NCBI GenBank assembly: GCA_947476275.1
Contig: CANJPQ010000012.1
Span: 1 to 64,000, forward strand
DNA from: Fidelibacterota bacterium
Lineage (GTDB): Bacteria; Pseudomonadota; Alphaproteobacteria; Rhodospirillales; Rhodospirillaceae
DNA: 64,000 nucleotides
Direction: 5' to 3'
The position numbers and the translations under genes were made by a program. Shown piece by piece: positions 17,928 through 28,059 of the stretch. Under the pieces are notes generated by a model that was not told the DNA's origin, made no database searches, and saw only the letters and a list, made by a program, of their open reading frames with translations. Position 1 is the stretch's first letter, and every line of letters starts with the position of its first letter.

Positions 17928-18051
17928 GGCACTCGTCTTTCTCTGGTTGGTCCCGGCAGTCCGGTGACCCGATAAGGGGCGACTACATAACGAAAAAGGC
18001 CCGCAGACGCAAGGCGAAGCCCTGAGCTCCGCCAGAGCGGGATTGCCCCCC

Positions 18052-18708
18052 CTAGCGGACGGGTTTTCCTTTACTCGGCCGGGCCTTAGGCCCCCCAGCC
18101 GCCTTGACCTCCACGCGCCGCGGAGCAGCCTTCCCGACCTTCAGGGCGGCCAGGGCGGCGAACGGGCTGGTGCTTCCCGCGCCAGCCTCACCGTCGGCCA
18201 CACCGCCGAAGGTGGCCCCAGGGGCTCGTGGATAGGGGTCCAGAGAGAGGGCCAGTTGCTCCGTGACCACCTCGCCCAGGTCGATGATGCCCCCGACGAT
18301 GGGGTCCGGGGCGTCCACGTCCGGGTCTACCCATTCCTCGGCTTCTTCACGCTTGGCGGCCTCGCGTTTCGCCGCCACACCCTTAGGGACCTCGCCTTTT
18401 TCGGTTTCCCGCACAGGGGCTGCAGGGACGAACCGCCGCTCGATCGCCTCCGCCAGATGACCCGGCACCGGCTTCAAGGTCACCACGCAGGCCTGCACCA
18501 GGTCCGCCTCGAACTGACCGTTCACCTCGATCACACCGCCGGCCATGAGGGTAACGGTCAGTTGGGCCTTCAGTAGACCCAAGGATTCGAGGCCCAACTC
18601 GCGCGACAGCGCCGCGCGCGCCGCGTCATCGGCCGCGAGGGTGTAATTACGCGCCTTCGTCGAGAGCGCCGCAACGTCGATTGGGAATGTAAATGCAGGA
18701 GCGGACAT
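18052..18708 (-). CDS. DUF177 / YceD-family protein
   Basis: A 218-residue protein of the YceD family that precedes rpmF in most bacteria. The core is seen in [20 protein letters not shown] (residues about 62-81), with the family Cys in QACVVTLKP, and [20 protein letters not shown]-like residues 130-152. The C-terminal 50 residues are Ala/Lys/Pro-rich and likely disordered. In E. coli and plants YceD relatives are linked to 23S rRNA/L32 metabolism; here that is by family only. It begins 4 bases after the stop of the bc1 chaperone gene. Confidence 0.88.
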   Translation of the reverse strand: MSAPAFTFPIDVAALSTKARNYTLAADDAARAALSRELGLESLGLLKAQLTVTLMAGGVIEVNGQFEADLVQACVVTLKPVPGHLAEAIERRFVPAAPVRETEKGEVPKGVAAKREAAKREEAEEWVDPDVDAPDPIVGGIIDLGEVVTEQLALSLDPYPRAPGATFGGVADGEAGAGSTSPFAALAALKVGKAAPRRVEVKAAGGPKARPSKGKPVR

Positions 18709-18712
18709 GGCC

Positions 18713-19264
18713 TCACACCGCGACGTTAAGGACGACCTTGCCGGCGATCAGGTCGCCGACGGCTTGCGCCTGCAGCGCAATCGTCGCACGTAAAAGATAG
18801 TCGGCGAGCGTGTCGACGCCATGCGGATCGGCAACCTGGCGAAACACGGTGTCGCGCAAGGCTTGCTTCAGCGTCGCTTGCTGATCGGCGGCGGCCGCAT
18901 TGAGGCCCTCCTCAACCGCCGCGGCCCGGCCATAGAACGCCTTGCCCATTTTCTTGATCTGCTTGCCGATGCTCATGTCGCCGACGCCGAGTTCCCGCAG
19001 CGAGCGATCGAAATCCAGGAACATGCGGTCGAACATCTCTTGGGCGACCACGGGGGCTTCGGCACCGCCTTCTCGCAGGCGGCGAATCACCAGGGTGGCG
19101 TGCAGGATGATCATGTCGAAGCGCCCGTTGACCGTGTCCGGCACCCCTAGGGTTGCGTAAAACGCCGGGTCACGGGCTTTCTCGACCACCCGCAGATAGA
19201 GTTGCTCCGCGGCCGCCTGTTCGGGCGTCGCCTGGGACCAGAGCTTCTTGAGGAATTGCACCAT
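18713..19264 (-). CDS. Ubiquinol-cytochrome c chaperone family protein (CBP3-like)
   Basis: From ATG 19264 (MVQFLKKLW) the product is 183 residues, matching the ubiquinol-cytochrome c chaperone domain: AEQLYLRVVEKARDPAFYATL, DTVNGRFDMIILHATLVIRR and MFLDFDRSLRELGVGDMSIG. In mitochondria CBP3 assists cytochrome b and bc1 assembly; the bacterial role is inferred. The frame stays open upstream, but that extension runs antisense to bamE and has no family similarity, so the internal ATG is used although its RBS is weak. It is divergent from bamE across 82 bases and is followed by DUF177. Confidence 0.88.
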   Translation of the reverse strand: MVQFLKKLWSQATPEQAAAEQLYLRVVEKARDPAFYATLGVPDTVNGRFDMIILHATLVIRRLREGGAEAPVVAQEMFDRMFLDFDRSLRELGVGDMSIGKQIKKMGKAFYGRAAAVEEGLNAAAADQQATLKQALRDTVFRQVADPHGVDTLADYLLRATIALQAQAVGDLIAGKVVLNVAV

Positions 19265-19305
19265 CCGGGGGGTTCCGTGGGGGGTAGGCGGGAAGCGGAA
19301 GGTGA

Positions 19306-19311
19306 TATAAT
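19306..19311 (+). promoter_or_regulatory. Candidate -10 box for bamE
   Basis: A perfect TATAAT occurs in the 82-base gap between the CBP3-like gene and bamE, 36 bases before the bamE ATG. No good -35 hexamer is found at the normal distance, so the assignment rests on position and the -10 match alone. Confidence 0.35.
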
Positions 19312-19346
19312 ACGGCTGCGCCTGAAAAACCAACGCCAGGACCTTC

Positions 19347-19826
19347 ATGTCTCCGACCGCCGTTCTGCGTCGCCTTAATCGTCCAGCCTTGGCGATGAGC
19401 CTTTTAGCCGCCCTGGCCCTGGCCGGGTGCGCCAAGGACATCGATGCCCGCGGCAACCTGCCGACCAAGGATTCCCTGGCCCAGCTCGCACCTGGTGAAC
19501 AGACCCGCCAGGACGTGCAGTCCCTGCTCGGGACGCCGGCGACGACCGCCAACTTCGACAACGAGACTTGGTACTACATCAGCTCGCACACGACGCAGTA
19601 TGCGTTCTTTCCCACAACGGAACTGGACCGCACGATCTACGCCGTCAGCTTCGACGAGCGCGGCATCCTGAAGGACGTGCGCCAGCTGACCATGAAGGAC
19701 GGCAAGCCGATCCAGATCGCGGCGCGCGAGACCCCGACCAAAGGCCGCGAGTACAGCGTGATCGAGCAGCTAATCGGCAACCTCGGCCGCTTCAGCGGGC
19801 GCAAGGAAGGCCCCGGTCCGAAGTAA
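19347..19826 (+). CDS. bamE: Outer-membrane assembly lipoprotein BamE (SmpA/OmlA)
   Basis: A 159-residue lipoprotein. The lipobox LALAGC puts the lipidated Cys at residue 28. The SmpA/OmlA domain follows: QLAPGEQTRQDVQSLLGTP and ETWYYISSHT are typical. It is an accessory of the BAM complex that inserts beta-barrels such as the two TonB receptors of this window. The C-terminal LGNLGRFSGRKEG tail is also seen in alphaproteobacterial forms. It is divergent from the bc1 chaperone, as in many relatives, and convergent with the MFS gene. Confidence 0.94.
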   Translation: MSPTAVLRRLNRPALAMSLLAALALAGCAKDIDARGNLPTKDSLAQLAPGEQTRQDVQSLLGTPATTANFDNETWYYISSHTTQYAFFPTTELDRTIYAVSFDERGILKDVRQLTMKDGKPIQIAARETPTKGREYSVIEQLIGNLGRFSGRKEGPGPK

Positions 19827-19845
19827 GCTGCGCAGGCTCGGCCGC

Positions 19846-21030
19846 TTAGCGCTCCGTATTTCCGATCAACAGTCGGTGCGACGACCACGCCGCCATCGCG
19901 GTAACCGCGATCACCGCGGCGAGGCTGACGGGCGTATCCTGCGGCAAGAGTCCGACGAAGGCCCCCGCAAGTGCGCCGATCACGAACGGGAATATCCCCA
20001 TCAGCGATGATGCCGCGCCGGCCATACGCGCTTCACCCGACAGGGAGGCCGCAGCACCGTTCGGGCTAATCACACCTAGCGACGCCAGCACGAACCACAA
20101 TGGTACGCACAGCACCGGCATCGGTGCCTGGAGGACGGCGGCGATAAGAAACGCCACGGCCGAAACCAAGTGCACCGACAGCCCGCCGCGCATCAGCTGG
20201 TACAGGTTCCACTTCCGTAGAAGCCGCTGATTGAGTTGCGACGCCGCGATCAGGCCCGCCGCGTTCGAACCGAACAGCCACGCGTAAGTCGTCGGCGACA
20301 TGTCGTAGAGGCCGATGAAGAAATGCGCCGAGGCTGTGATGTATGTGTAGAGCGTCGCCATCGCCAGGCCGGCCGAGAGCGAGAACCCCATGAAGCGTCT
20401 GTCGCGTAGGAGCGTGCCGAAGCTGCGCAGCGCAACCCCCACGCCTGTGGGCCTGCGACGTTCGACCGGCAGTGTTTCGGGCAGGTAAACGGCGCAGCCC
20501 GCCAAACACAGAACACCGAAGACCGCGAGCAGGACAAATATCGCGTGCCAGCTCGACCATACCAGCACATAGCTTCCCAGCAGCGGCGCCAGGATCGGCG
20601 CCACGCCCATCACCAACATCATGCTCGAAAACAACCGCGCGGCGTCCTGGCCGCTGACTAGGTCACGCACGATCGCGCGGGCGATGATCATGCCGGCGCA
20701 ACCGCCAAGCGCCTGCAGGAAGCGCAAGCCGATCATGCTGCCGATCGTCGGCGCAACGGCGCAGCCGAACGAGGCCACGATGTAGATCACCAGGCCGAGG
20801 TAGAGCGGTCGCTTGCGGCCGTAGCTGTCGGATAGCGGACCGTATATCACCTGCCCGATCGCCATCCCGGCGAAGTAGCTGGACACGGTGAGTTGGACGA
20901 CGGAGGACGACGCCCCGAAATCCGCGCCCATCGCCGGTAATGCCGGCAGGTACATATCGATGGTGAGTGGACTGAAGCCCGTCAAGGCCCCGAGCAGCAG
21001 CACCAGTGTACGGGTGACGGCGGGAGACAT
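19846..21030 (-). CDS. Bcr/CflA-family MFS drug exporter
   Basis: A 394-residue, 12-helix major facilitator. GFSPLTIDMYLPALPAMG at the N-terminus and SYFAGMAIGQVIYGPLSDSYGRKRP (the loop 2-3 motif, split here at residues about 52-75) are characteristic of the Bcr/CflA branch, which exports drugs or small metabolites such as peptides with proton entry. It starts 75 bases downstream of the second TonB receptor on the same strand, with a terminator between. The substrate is unknown. Confidence 0.92.
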   Translation of the reverse strand: MSPAVTRTLVLLLGALTGFSPLTIDMYLPALPAMGADFGASSSVVQLTVSSYFAGMAIGQVIYGPLSDSYGRKRPLYLGLVIYIVASFGCAVAPTIGSMIGLRFLQALGGCAGMIIARAIVRDLVSGQDAARLFSSMMLVMGVAPILAPLLGSYVLVWSSWHAIFVLLAVFGVLCLAGCAVYLPETLPVERRRPTGVGVALRSFGTLLRDRRFMGFSLSAGLAMATLYTYITASAHFFIGLYDMSPTTYAWLFGSNAAGLIAASQLNQRLLRKWNLYQLMRGGLSVHLVSAVAFLIAAVLQAPMPVLCVPLWFVLASLGVISPNGAAASLSGEARMAGAASSLMGIFPFVIGALAGAFVGLLPQDTPVSLAAVIAVTAMAAWSSHRLLIGNTER

Positions 21031-21049
21031 CGCGCGGCCCTGAAAAACG

Positions 21050-21077
21050 ACACCCCGGATCGGGTGATCCGGGGTGT
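21050..21077 (-). terminator. Rho-independent terminator after TonB receptor 2
   Basis: Perfect 12-bp stem ACACCCCGGATC / GATCCGGGGTGT with the loop GGGT. On the minus strand the stem is followed by CGTTTTTC, a fair U-run. It lies between the receptor stop and the MFS start and should separate their expression. Confidence 0.88.
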
Positions 21078-21105
21078 ATACGCGACCGCGCCAGGGCCGT
21101 GAAGC

Positions 21106-23421
21106 TTAGTAGCGGAGAACCCCGCGGATGCCGAACGTCTGCGGTTCCGGCGGCGACACGATCACCAGGTTCGCGCCCTGCGTGGCGGCCGCATTCGGAT
21201 TGGCGTTGCGCAGGATGTTCGACGGCGTCTTGTCGTCCAGAAGGTTCTTGGCGAACAGTTCGAGCGTGTACTTGTTGTTGCTCACGCCGATCCGCGCGTT
21301 GATGCGGTTCGCCGGAACAATCCACGTGAGGTTGGTCGCCTCCGCATACTGGCGGCCGACGTAGATGTAGTCGCCGCGCAAGGTAGCGGTCCATTCGGCG
21401 TTCAGCGGATAGTCGTAGGTCGCCGAGAACGTGCCGCTCCAGGCGGGATAGCGTTCCATGCGGTTTCCGACCGGATTGATATTTCCGTTGATCGCCACGC
21501 ATTCCGCGCACTGCGTGAACAGAATCTTCGTGCCGGCGTAGTTCAGTGTCCCCTCGAGTGTCAGGTTCTCGGTCGCCTTGAAGGTCGACTGGAGTTCAAG
21601 ACCCCAGAGGTTGGTCTTGCCGTTCGCGAGGGTGAGCGTGACGGTGGACGTGGTGGTGGACGTCGGCGTCGCGAAGAACGGAATATTCTGGTTGATCTGA
21701 CGACCGCGCCACTCGCCGTAGTACGCGGCTCCCAGGAAGCGCAAGCGACGCTCCATGAAATCGCCCTTCAAACCGATTTCGTAGGTGTTGAGCTTCTCTT
21801 CGCCGATCGCCAGCGGCACCGGGATCTGGGAAGAGATCTGCTGCTGCTGGAAGGCAGTCAGCGAAACGTAGTTCAAATTGAACGTGCCCGGGCGTGTCCC
21901 GCGCGCGAACGAGGCGTAAGCATCGGCGGTATCGGTGAGCTTGTAATTCAGAATCACGCGCGGCGAGAACGACTTGAACGTCGATTGCGAGTCCGCGCCG
22001 CCCGCGATGCGCACTGTGTGATGGATCTTGTCCCACTGAAAGCGGGCCTCTGCATTGATGCTGAGGCGGTCCACGATCTCGTAGCTGGCCGACCCGAACA
22101 CGCCGACCGTGTCGGCAAAATACTGTGTGGGCTGGGTCAAGTTGGTGAAGGTCGTCGCCGGCGGGCGCGAGGCGCGCGTCTGGAAGTAGATGCTCTCGTG
22201 ATAGAAGTTACCGCCCACCAGCCAGTGAAAGCGATCGGTCTGCACCGATGCGAGACGCGCTTCGGTCGAAATGTTGTTGATGTCGTAGGGCAGATAGACG
22301 GTGGAATAGTAGCCCGTACCATCGGGCGGACGATTGTAGGTGTCCGTCAAAGCGCCCCAGCGCAACTCGTTCTTTCCAAGGTTGGCGGAGAAAGTGTAGC
22401 CGTTCGCGAACGTGTAGTCGGCGATCAGGTTCGCCATCCACTCGCGGCGCTCGAGGCCCATGTGGTTGATGAAATCATCCGGCAAAACCGGCAGGCCATC
22501 CCCGATCAAACCTGGAGTCACGGGCGGAATGATGTTCTGGGACATACGCGCTTCCGGCGCCTTTTCGATCGGGCCGCAGATATAGTTGCGACCACCGACT
22601 GCACGCCCATTGCCCCCGGCCGCGCAATTGTAGTCCTGCTCCGTGAGGGCCGCCTGCACGGACGGGCCGTCGCTGTCGCGCCATGCGGTGAACATGCCGC
22701 GCACTTTGAAGCTGTCGCTCGGCGTGGCCTGGAAGTTGATGGTGGTGGCGAGCGTCTCGCGCTTGCCCAGTTTGCCGGTGAACCCGGCGTTGTCGTAGCG
22801 CCCGTCGGTCTTGTAGTAGTGGCCGGAGACCCGCGCCGCCAGCTTGTCGGCGACCAACGGGCCTTCGAACGCAAGCGTGCCGTCGACGGTCTGGTAAGAC
22901 GCGTAGGATAAATCGGCCAGGGCGTGGAATTCATTGCCCGGCTGCTTGCTAATGAAGTTGATAGCGCCGGCGAATGTCGAGCGGCCGAAGTAAGCGCTCT
23001 GCGGGCCGTTGACGACTTCTACCCGCTCAATGTTCGACAGCCCCGGCATGGACGCCCCGGGGATCGCAACGCCGTCGACGAATGCGGTGACGGCTTGGCG
23101 GTTCGGAGAATCGCCGGGATACATGCCCCGCATGGTGATGGTGTGGAAACTGCGGTCGTTACGGTTCGCGGCCTGGGCCTCGTAGCGAAGGCCCGGCACG
23201 AAATCGTTGAGCTGGGCGTAGCCCTGAATGCCACGGTTCTGGAGCGCTTCGGCGGTCAGCGCGGTGATCGCGACCGGCACGTCGATCAGGCTCTCACCGA
23301 TCTTACGGGCGGTGACCGTGATCTCTTCCAGGCCGATCTGCGCTTGTGCAAAAGCGGCGGACGATGCGACCACCATCGCCAGCGCCGAGACGCCGGTCAT
23401 GAGTTTGGAAACCGTATTCAT
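21106..23421 (-). CDS. TonB-dependent outer-membrane receptor 2
   Basis: A 771-residue receptor starting at ATG 23421 (MNTVSKLMTG) with GGGGAG 7 bases upstream; a longer open frame lacks support. The signal peptide ends near AAFAQ (22-26), the TonB-box-like LEEITVTAR follows (31-39), and the plug includes NGPQSAYFGRSTFAGAINF. The barrel ends in LRY with the terminal aromatic residue. Only moderate similarity to receptor 1 is visible, so they are not a recent duplication. A Bcr/CflA exporter follows downstream. The ligand is unknown. Confidence 0.93.
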   Translation of the reverse strand: MNTVSKLMTGVSALAMVVASSAAFAQAQIGLEEITVTARKIGESLIDVPVAITALTAEALQNRGIQGYAQLNDFVPGLRYEAQAANRNDRSFHTITMRGMYPGDSPNRQAVTAFVDGVAIPGASMPGLSNIERVEVVNGPQSAYFGRSTFAGAINFISKQPGNEFHALADLSYASYQTVDGTLAFEGPLVADKLAARVSGHYYKTDGRYDNAGFTGKLGKRETLATTINFQATPSDSFKVRGMFTAWRDSDGPSVQAALTEQDYNCAAGGNGRAVGGRNYICGPIEKAPEARMSQNIIPPVTPGLIGDGLPVLPDDFINHMGLERREWMANLIADYTFANGYTFSANLGKNELRWGALTDTYNRPPDGTGYYSTVYLPYDINNISTEARLASVQTDRFHWLVGGNFYHESIYFQTRASRPPATTFTNLTQPTQYFADTVGVFGSASYEIVDRLSINAEARFQWDKIHHTVRIAGGADSQSTFKSFSPRVILNYKLTDTADAYASFARGTRPGTFNLNYVSLTAFQQQQISSQIPVPLAIGEEKLNTYEIGLKGDFMERRLRFLGAAYYGEWRGRQINQNIPFFATPTSTTTSTVTLTLANGKTNLWGLELQSTFKATENLTLEGTLNYAGTKILFTQCAECVAINGNINPVGNRMERYPAWSGTFSATYDYPLNAEWTATLRGDYIYVGRQYAEATNLTWIVPANRINARIGVSNNKYTLELFAKNLLDDKTPSNILRNANPNAAATQGANLVIVSPPEPQTFGIRGVLRY

Positions 23422-23572
23422 CGAATTGCTCCCCGAGTGCGAAGACCGAATTAGTGGAACAGGTCTCTGGCCTTTAATATCAGGGTCATAGGTACCTGTT
23501 CGCCACACGAACCGTTGAGCGACATTCTTCCTGCAGGTGTGGCGCAGCAGACACAAAGCGCGGGCAAAGAAA

Positions 23573-23602
23573 AACGCCCCGGGCAGCGATGCCCGGGGCG
23601 TT
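23573..23602 (-). terminator. Rho-independent terminator after hppA
   Basis: A 12-bp GC-rich stem, AACGCCCCGGGC / GCCCGGGGCGTT, with the loop AGCGAT lies 20 bases past the hppA stop. The minus strand continues TTTTCTTTG. It is a clear intrinsic terminator. Confidence 0.92.
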
Positions 23603-23622
23603 GGGTCGTTAAGACGCCGTGC

Positions 23623-25710
23623 CTAGCGTGCGTTGGCCAGAATGGCCAACAGCAGCAGCGCGACGATGTTGATGATCTTAATCATCGGGTTCACGGCCGG
23701 ACCGGCCGTGTCCTTATACGGGTCGCCAACGGTGTCGCCGGTAACCGCCGCCTTATGGGCGTCGGACCCCTTGCCGCCGTGGTGGCCGTCTTCGATGTAC
23801 TTCTTGGCGTTGTCCCACGCACCGCCGCCCGAGGTCATCGAGATGGCGACGAACAGGCCGGTGACGATCGTGCCCAGGAGCATGGCGCCGAGCGCAGTGA
23901 ACGCCTGCCCCTGCCCCGCGACTGCTTTGATCACGAAGTACAGGACGATCGGCGACAGCACCGGCAACAAGGACGGGACGATCATTTCCTTGATCGCCGC
24001 CTTGGTCAGCATGTCGACTGCGCGGCCGTAGTCAGGCTTAGCAGTGCCGGCCATGATGCCCGGGATCTCCTTGAACTGACGGCGCACTTCGTTGACCACG
24101 GCGCCGGCCGCACGACCCACCGCCTGCATGCCCATCGAGGCGAACAGGTACGGCAGCATGCCGCCGATGAACAGGCCGATGACCACGTACGGGTTCTCAA
24201 GACGGAACTCGACGTTCAAGTCGGCGAAGTAGTGCTTCAGGTCTTCGGTGAACGACGCGAACAGCACCAGCGAAGCCAGGCCAGCGGAGCCGATGGCGTA
24301 GCCCTTGGTCACGGCCTTGGTGGTGTTGCCGACCGCGTCGAGCGCGTCGGTGACGACACGGACTTCCTTCGGCAGGTGCGACATTTCGGCGATACCGCCG
24401 GCGTTGTCGGTCACCGGGCCGTAAGCGTCGAGTGCCACGACGATACCCGCGAGCGCGAGCATGGTGGTCGCCGCCACGGCGATGCCGAACAGGCCCGCCG
24501 AGATGAACGCCACGATGATGCCAGCGGAGATCACCAGCACCGGCAGCGCCGTCGATTCCATCGAGACCGCGAGGCCCTGGATGACGTTGGTGCCGTGGCC
24601 GGTGGTGGAGGCCTGCGCGACCGAGCGGACCGGACGGAAGTTCGTGCCGGTGTAGTACTCGGTGATCCACACGATCAAGCCGGTAACGATCAGACCGACG
24701 AAAGCGCATTGGATCAGGTTGGTCGAGGAGATCACGCGTCCGTCGGCTTGTGTCAGGCCTTCGGGGAACAGCTGAAGCGTGATGACGACGATCAGGATGG
24801 CGGAAAGGACGGCGGTGACGATGAAACCGCGATAGAGCGCAGCCATGATCTTGCCGCTCGCGCCGATACCCGAGAAGAAGGTGCCGATCACGGAGCCGAT
24901 GATGCACACGCCGCCGACGACCAGCGGGTAGATCATCGCCGAGGTCTGCGCTTCGCCCGTGAAGTAGATCGAGCCAAGCAACATGGTGGCGACAATGGTG
25001 ACCGCATAGGTCTCGAACAGGTCGGCCGCCATGCCGGCGCAATCGCCGACGTTGTCGCCGACGTTGTCCGCGATCACGGCCGGGTTACGCGGGTCATCCT
25101 CGGGGATGCCGGCTTCGACTTTGCCGACCAGGTCGGCGCCGACGTCGGCACCCTTGGTGAAGATGCCGCCGCCGAGGCGGGCGAAGATCGAGATGAGCGA
25201 GGCGCCGAAGCTGAGCGCGACGAGGCCTTCCATGACCTGACGGGTATCGACGCCGGCCTGGTTGCGCAGGATGACGTAGTAGCCAACCACACCCAGGAGG
25301 CCGAGACCGACGACCAGCAGACCGGTGATCGCGCCCGACTGGAAAGCGACGGCGTGAGCGGCCTTGAGCCCCCCATCCATGGCTGCCGCGGCAGTGCGCA
25401 CGTTGGCGCGCACCGAGACGTTCATGCCGACATACCCGGCGATGCCCGAAAGGACAGCGCCGATGATGAAGCCGATGGCGACCTTCACACCGAGCGTGGC
25501 GCCCAGGATGACGGCGACGACGACGCCGACGATGCCGATGGTGGTGTACTGGCGATTCAGATAGGCGTTGGCGCCTTCCTGAATGGCCGCGGCGATCTCT
25601 TGCATGCGCGCGTTGCCGGCCGGCTTCGCGACGATGCGTGTGATAGCGAATACGCCGTAGAGAACGGCAAGGATGCCGCACGCAACGACAAGGGTCTCAA
25701 GAGAGGTCAT
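23623..25710 (-). CDS. hppA: K+-independent membrane H+-pyrophosphatase
   Basis: A 695-residue membrane protein of 16 expected helices. The catalytic loop with the acidic PPi/Mg site includes [20 protein letters not shown] and [18 protein letters not shown] (about residues 188-230). It hydrolyses pyrophosphate and pumps protons. Subtype: the position that is Ala in K+-dependent enzymes is Lys465 here ([11 protein letters not shown]), the known mark of K+-independent H+-pumps. It stands alone between the fliL-like gene and receptor 2. Confidence 0.97.
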   Translation of the reverse strand: MTSLETLVVACGILAVLYGVFAITRIVAKPAGNARMQEIAAAIQEGANAYLNRQYTTIGIVGVVVAVILGATLGVKVAIGFIIGAVLSGIAGYVGMNVSVRANVRTAAAAMDGGLKAAHAVAFQSGAITGLLVVGLGLLGVVGYYVILRNQAGVDTRQVMEGLVALSFGASLISIFARLGGGIFTKGADVGADLVGKVEAGIPEDDPRNPAVIADNVGDNVGDCAGMAADLFETYAVTIVATMLLGSIYFTGEAQTSAMIYPLVVGGVCIIGSVIGTFFSGIGASGKIMAALYRGFIVTAVLSAILIVVITLQLFPEGLTQADGRVISSTNLIQCAFVGLIVTGLIVWITEYYTGTNFRPVRSVAQASTTGHGTNVIQGLAVSMESTALPVLVISAGIIVAFISAGLFGIAVAATTMLALAGIVVALDAYGPVTDNAGGIAEMSHLPKEVRVVTDALDAVGNTTKAVTKGYAIGSAGLASLVLFASFTEDLKHYFADLNVEFRLENPYVVIGLFIGGMLPYLFASMGMQAVGRAAGAVVNEVRRQFKEIPGIMAGTAKPDYGRAVDMLTKAAIKEMIVPSLLPVLSPIVLYFVIKAVAGQGQAFTALGAMLLGTIVTGLFVAISMTSGGGAWDNAKKYIEDGHHGGKGSDAHKAAVTGDTVGDPYKDTAGPAVNPMIKIINIVALLLLAILANAR

Positions 25711-25896
25711 TTTTGCCCCATTAAGAGTCAGAGGATCATGTTTTGCTGCCGGCGCAGGGCCGGAAACGGAATTTAGATCAACGGCTTACGCGCTGCTTCC
25801 CCGGTATCCCGCGTAAAGCTGCGGGAGAGTGCCAGAACCGCCCCGGACACGCAAGAATTCACTACGGAATAGGGAGTTACGCCCCTTGGTCCTGAC

Positions 25897-26424
25897 TTAT
25901 TCGGGCTCGACGAAGGAGTTCTTCGTCCCGGACGCCCCACCCGCCTCGAGCACATTGAGCAGGAGCACCTGCTTCACGGACTCGCCGTAAATTTTCTGGG
26001 CGTGGCTGTTCAGCTTTTTCTTGATCTCCACCACGTCGACGACGCTGTGCGTGTCGAAGTAGGTCTGGAAATACGGAACCATCTCTTGCAGCACATTGCT
26101 TTCGAACCTCGCGAGCTCCGCCTGCACGCGCGCCTTGTCGGCGGTCTTCACGTCCAGACGCATGTTTATGTAAATGCGCTTGGTGACCGTTCCGTTGGCG
26201 ATCACAGGGATCACCATATCCGGCGGCTTCACGAGGGTGAGCGCTTCGGTCGGTCCCTTGTAGGCGGTGGCTTTCGCGTCGGCTTCGGCGGCTGCCGCGG
26301 CGACCGCATCCATCGGTGGCGGCTTCATGAACGGGTTGCGGACAATGCCCAGCATGACTAGGCCGCCGGCGCCGCCGCCGGCCACAACCAAGATCACAAC
26401 GATGATGATGATCAGCTTCTTCAT
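25897..26424 (-). CDS. FliL-like single-pass membrane protein
   Basis: A 175-residue protein with one N-terminal membrane helix (KKLIIIIVVILVVAGGGAGG) and a periplasmic domain with RIYINMRLDVKTADKARVQAEL, typical of the FliL family; the C-terminal ending LLLNVLEAGG also fits. FliL supports the flagellar stator. MotB at 36604 is in the window, but no other flagellar gene is adjacent. It starts 3 bases after the thiL stop, so it is the last gene of the rib-nusB-thiL operon, an arrangement known in other Alphaproteobacteria. Exact role not proven by sequence. Confidence 0.75.
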   Translation of the reverse strand: MKKLIIIIVVILVVAGGGAGGLVMLGIVRNPFMKPPPMDAVAAAAAEADAKATAYKGPTEALTLVKPPDMVIPVIANGTVTKRIYINMRLDVKTADKARVQAELARFESNVLQEMVPYFQTYFDTHSVVDVVEIKKKLNSHAQKIYGESVKQVLLLNVLEAGGASGTKNSFVEPE

Positions 26425-26427
26425 GTC

Positions 26428-27420
26428 CTACCCCTGGCCGTGAGTGTAGCCGGGCCGCGTCACGTCGATTGCCTGTCCATTGTCGCCGAGCACTGTAACA
26501 CCATTCCCGCCCGACGCGGCGACCATCCGCCCGATCACCGCCATTGGCGTCCCGAGCCGGGCCGCGGCCGCCGCGGTGGCGGCATACCGATCCGGGGGAA
26601 GCGTGAACGCGATCTCGTAGTCATCCCCGCCGCCCAGGACCGACTGCCTGAGCCTCGGATCGTCCATCAAGGCACGCTCAAGCGCCTCGGATCGCGGCAC
26701 CTTGCGCCAGGCGATCTCGGCATTCACGCCCGACGCCGAACAGATATGGCCCACATCCGCCACCAGACCATCGGACACGTCGGCACTGGCGGTCGCCAAC
26801 CCGCGCAAGGCTTGCCCAAAGGCGACCCGCGGTTGGGGCAAGCGATAGCGATCGACCAGCGCCTCTGCGTGGGCCGGCGCCATCGGCAGGGCGCGCCCTT
26901 CCAGCACGCGCAGCCCCACCGCCGCATCGCCAATGGTGCCAGTGACACAGAGCAGGTCGCCTGCGCGCGCACCATTACGCAGCACGGCGGTGCCGTGCGG
27001 AACCTCGCCGAAAGCGGTGACGGTCACGCTTAAGGCGCCCTTGGACGCGGTGGTATCGCCGCCTAGCAGCGCGACGCCGAACGCCTTGAGATCGACCCCG
27101 AGGCCCGTCGCATACGCTTCGAGGTAGGCATCGTCGGTCGCCGCGCCGAGCGTGAGTGCGTGCAGGATGCCGAGGGGCTTCGCGCCCTTGGCCGCGAGAT
27201 CGGACAGATTCACCCGCAACGCTTTGCGCGCCACAAGGTCGGGCGGATCGTCGGAGCGGAAGTGAACGTCGGCGATGACGGTGTCGGTGGTCACGATCAG
27301 ATCGTGACCGGGAGACGGCGTGACGATGGCGACGTCGTCCTGGAGCCCGAGCGCGCCCGGCGTGCGCGCCAGCGGTGCAAACAGTTCGGCAATGAGTTCG
27401 AATTCTCCGCGACGTGTCAC
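26428..27420 (-). CDS. thiL: Thiamine-monophosphate kinase
   Basis: A 330-residue ATP-dependent kinase that makes thiamine diphosphate from thiamine phosphate. Motifs: GEFELIAELFAPLA at the N-terminus, DDVAIV and TTDTVIADVHF (metal/substrate), LLGGDTTASKG, DVSDGLVADVGHI and GGGDDYEI near the C-terminal half. Length is normal. It lies downstream of nusB (15 bases) and upstream of the fliL-like gene (3 bases). Confidence 0.95.
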   Translation of the reverse strand: MTRRGEFELIAELFAPLARTPGALGLQDDVAIVTPSPGHDLIVTTDTVIADVHFRSDDPPDLVARKALRVNLSDLAAKGAKPLGILHALTLGAATDDAYLEAYATGLGVDLKAFGVALLGGDTTASKGALSVTVTAFGEVPHGTAVLRNGARAGDLLCVTGTIGDAAVGLRVLEGRALPMAPAHAEALVDRYRLPQPRVAFGQALRGLATASADVSDGLVADVGHICSASGVNAEIAWRKVPRSEALERALMDDPRLRQSVLGGGDDYEIAFTLPPDRYAATAAAAARLGTPMAVIGRMVAASGGNGVTVLGDNGQAIDVTRPGYTHGQG

Positions 27421-27435
27421 GGGAAGCGCCTGCAG

Positions 27436-27978
27436 TTAGGTGCGCGGCTCCAGGCGGCCGAGCGCACGAGCAACTTTGTCGAGCACCGCATTGACCATGC
27501 GCGGCTCCGAGCCGGCATAGAACGCGTGTCCAATGTCGATGAACTCCGATACCGTCACCTTGGCCGGAATATCGGTGCGCGTCAGCAGCTCGGCGACGCC
27601 CGCGCGCAGGATCGCGCGCAGTGTTGTCTCCAACCGCTCCCACGGCCATTCGGCGGAAAGCGCACCCTTGACCATCCCGTCCACGTCTTCGCCGCGCGTC
27701 TCGACGGTGCGCACGAGACCGATGAAGGTCTCCGAATCAATTTCCTCGGCGGCGTGGAGAGATTCCTGCGCCGTATCCGGATCTTCCGTCATGAGCACGC
27801 CGCCGGTGCGGCCGGTCAGGAAATCCTTGATCACCTCGGAAGGCACGGCGCCGGTGACGTCGATCTGGTAAAGCGCCTGTACCGCGGCGAGGCGCCCGGC
27901 ATTGCGCGGGCCGGCGGACGGCGAAGGGCCGCTCGAAGGGGAGGTCTCGGCAGAAGCTCGCGCCGGCGTCGCCGTCAT
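27436..27978 (-). CDS. nusB: Transcription antitermination factor NusB
   Basis: From ATG 27978 the protein is 180 residues: about 25 variable Ser/Pro-rich residues, then the all-helical NusB domain (GRLAAVQALYQIDVTG, ERLETTLRAILRAGVAELL, PAKVTVSEFIDIGHAF, MVNAVLDKVARALG). NusB with NusE binds boxA RNA in rRNA antitermination. A TTG 45 bases further upstream is an alternative start; neither has a strong RBS. The ribH-nusB-thiL order is widely conserved. Confidence 0.93.
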   Translation of the reverse strand: MTATPARASAETSPSSGPSPSAGPRNAGRLAAVQALYQIDVTGAVPSEVIKDFLTGRTGGVLMTEDPDTAQESLHAAEEIDSETFIGLVRTVETRGEDVDGMVKGALSAEWPWERLETTLRAILRAGVAELLTRTDIPAKVTVSEFIDIGHAFYAGSEPRMVNAVLDKVARALGRLEPRT

Positions 27979-28059
27979 GTCATTACCAGGGATGAAACGT
28001 GAAGGCCGGACACTTACGTCCAACGCCTTGTCGTTACAAGTGTTTATAGCCTTGGGCGT

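Noticed and set aside
23515-25776. A 753-codon plus-strand frame opposite hppA
   Set aside because: It is rich in Asp, Arg, His and Gly with no domain, and mirrors the intact H+-pyrophosphatase on the other strand; a high-GC antisense artefact.
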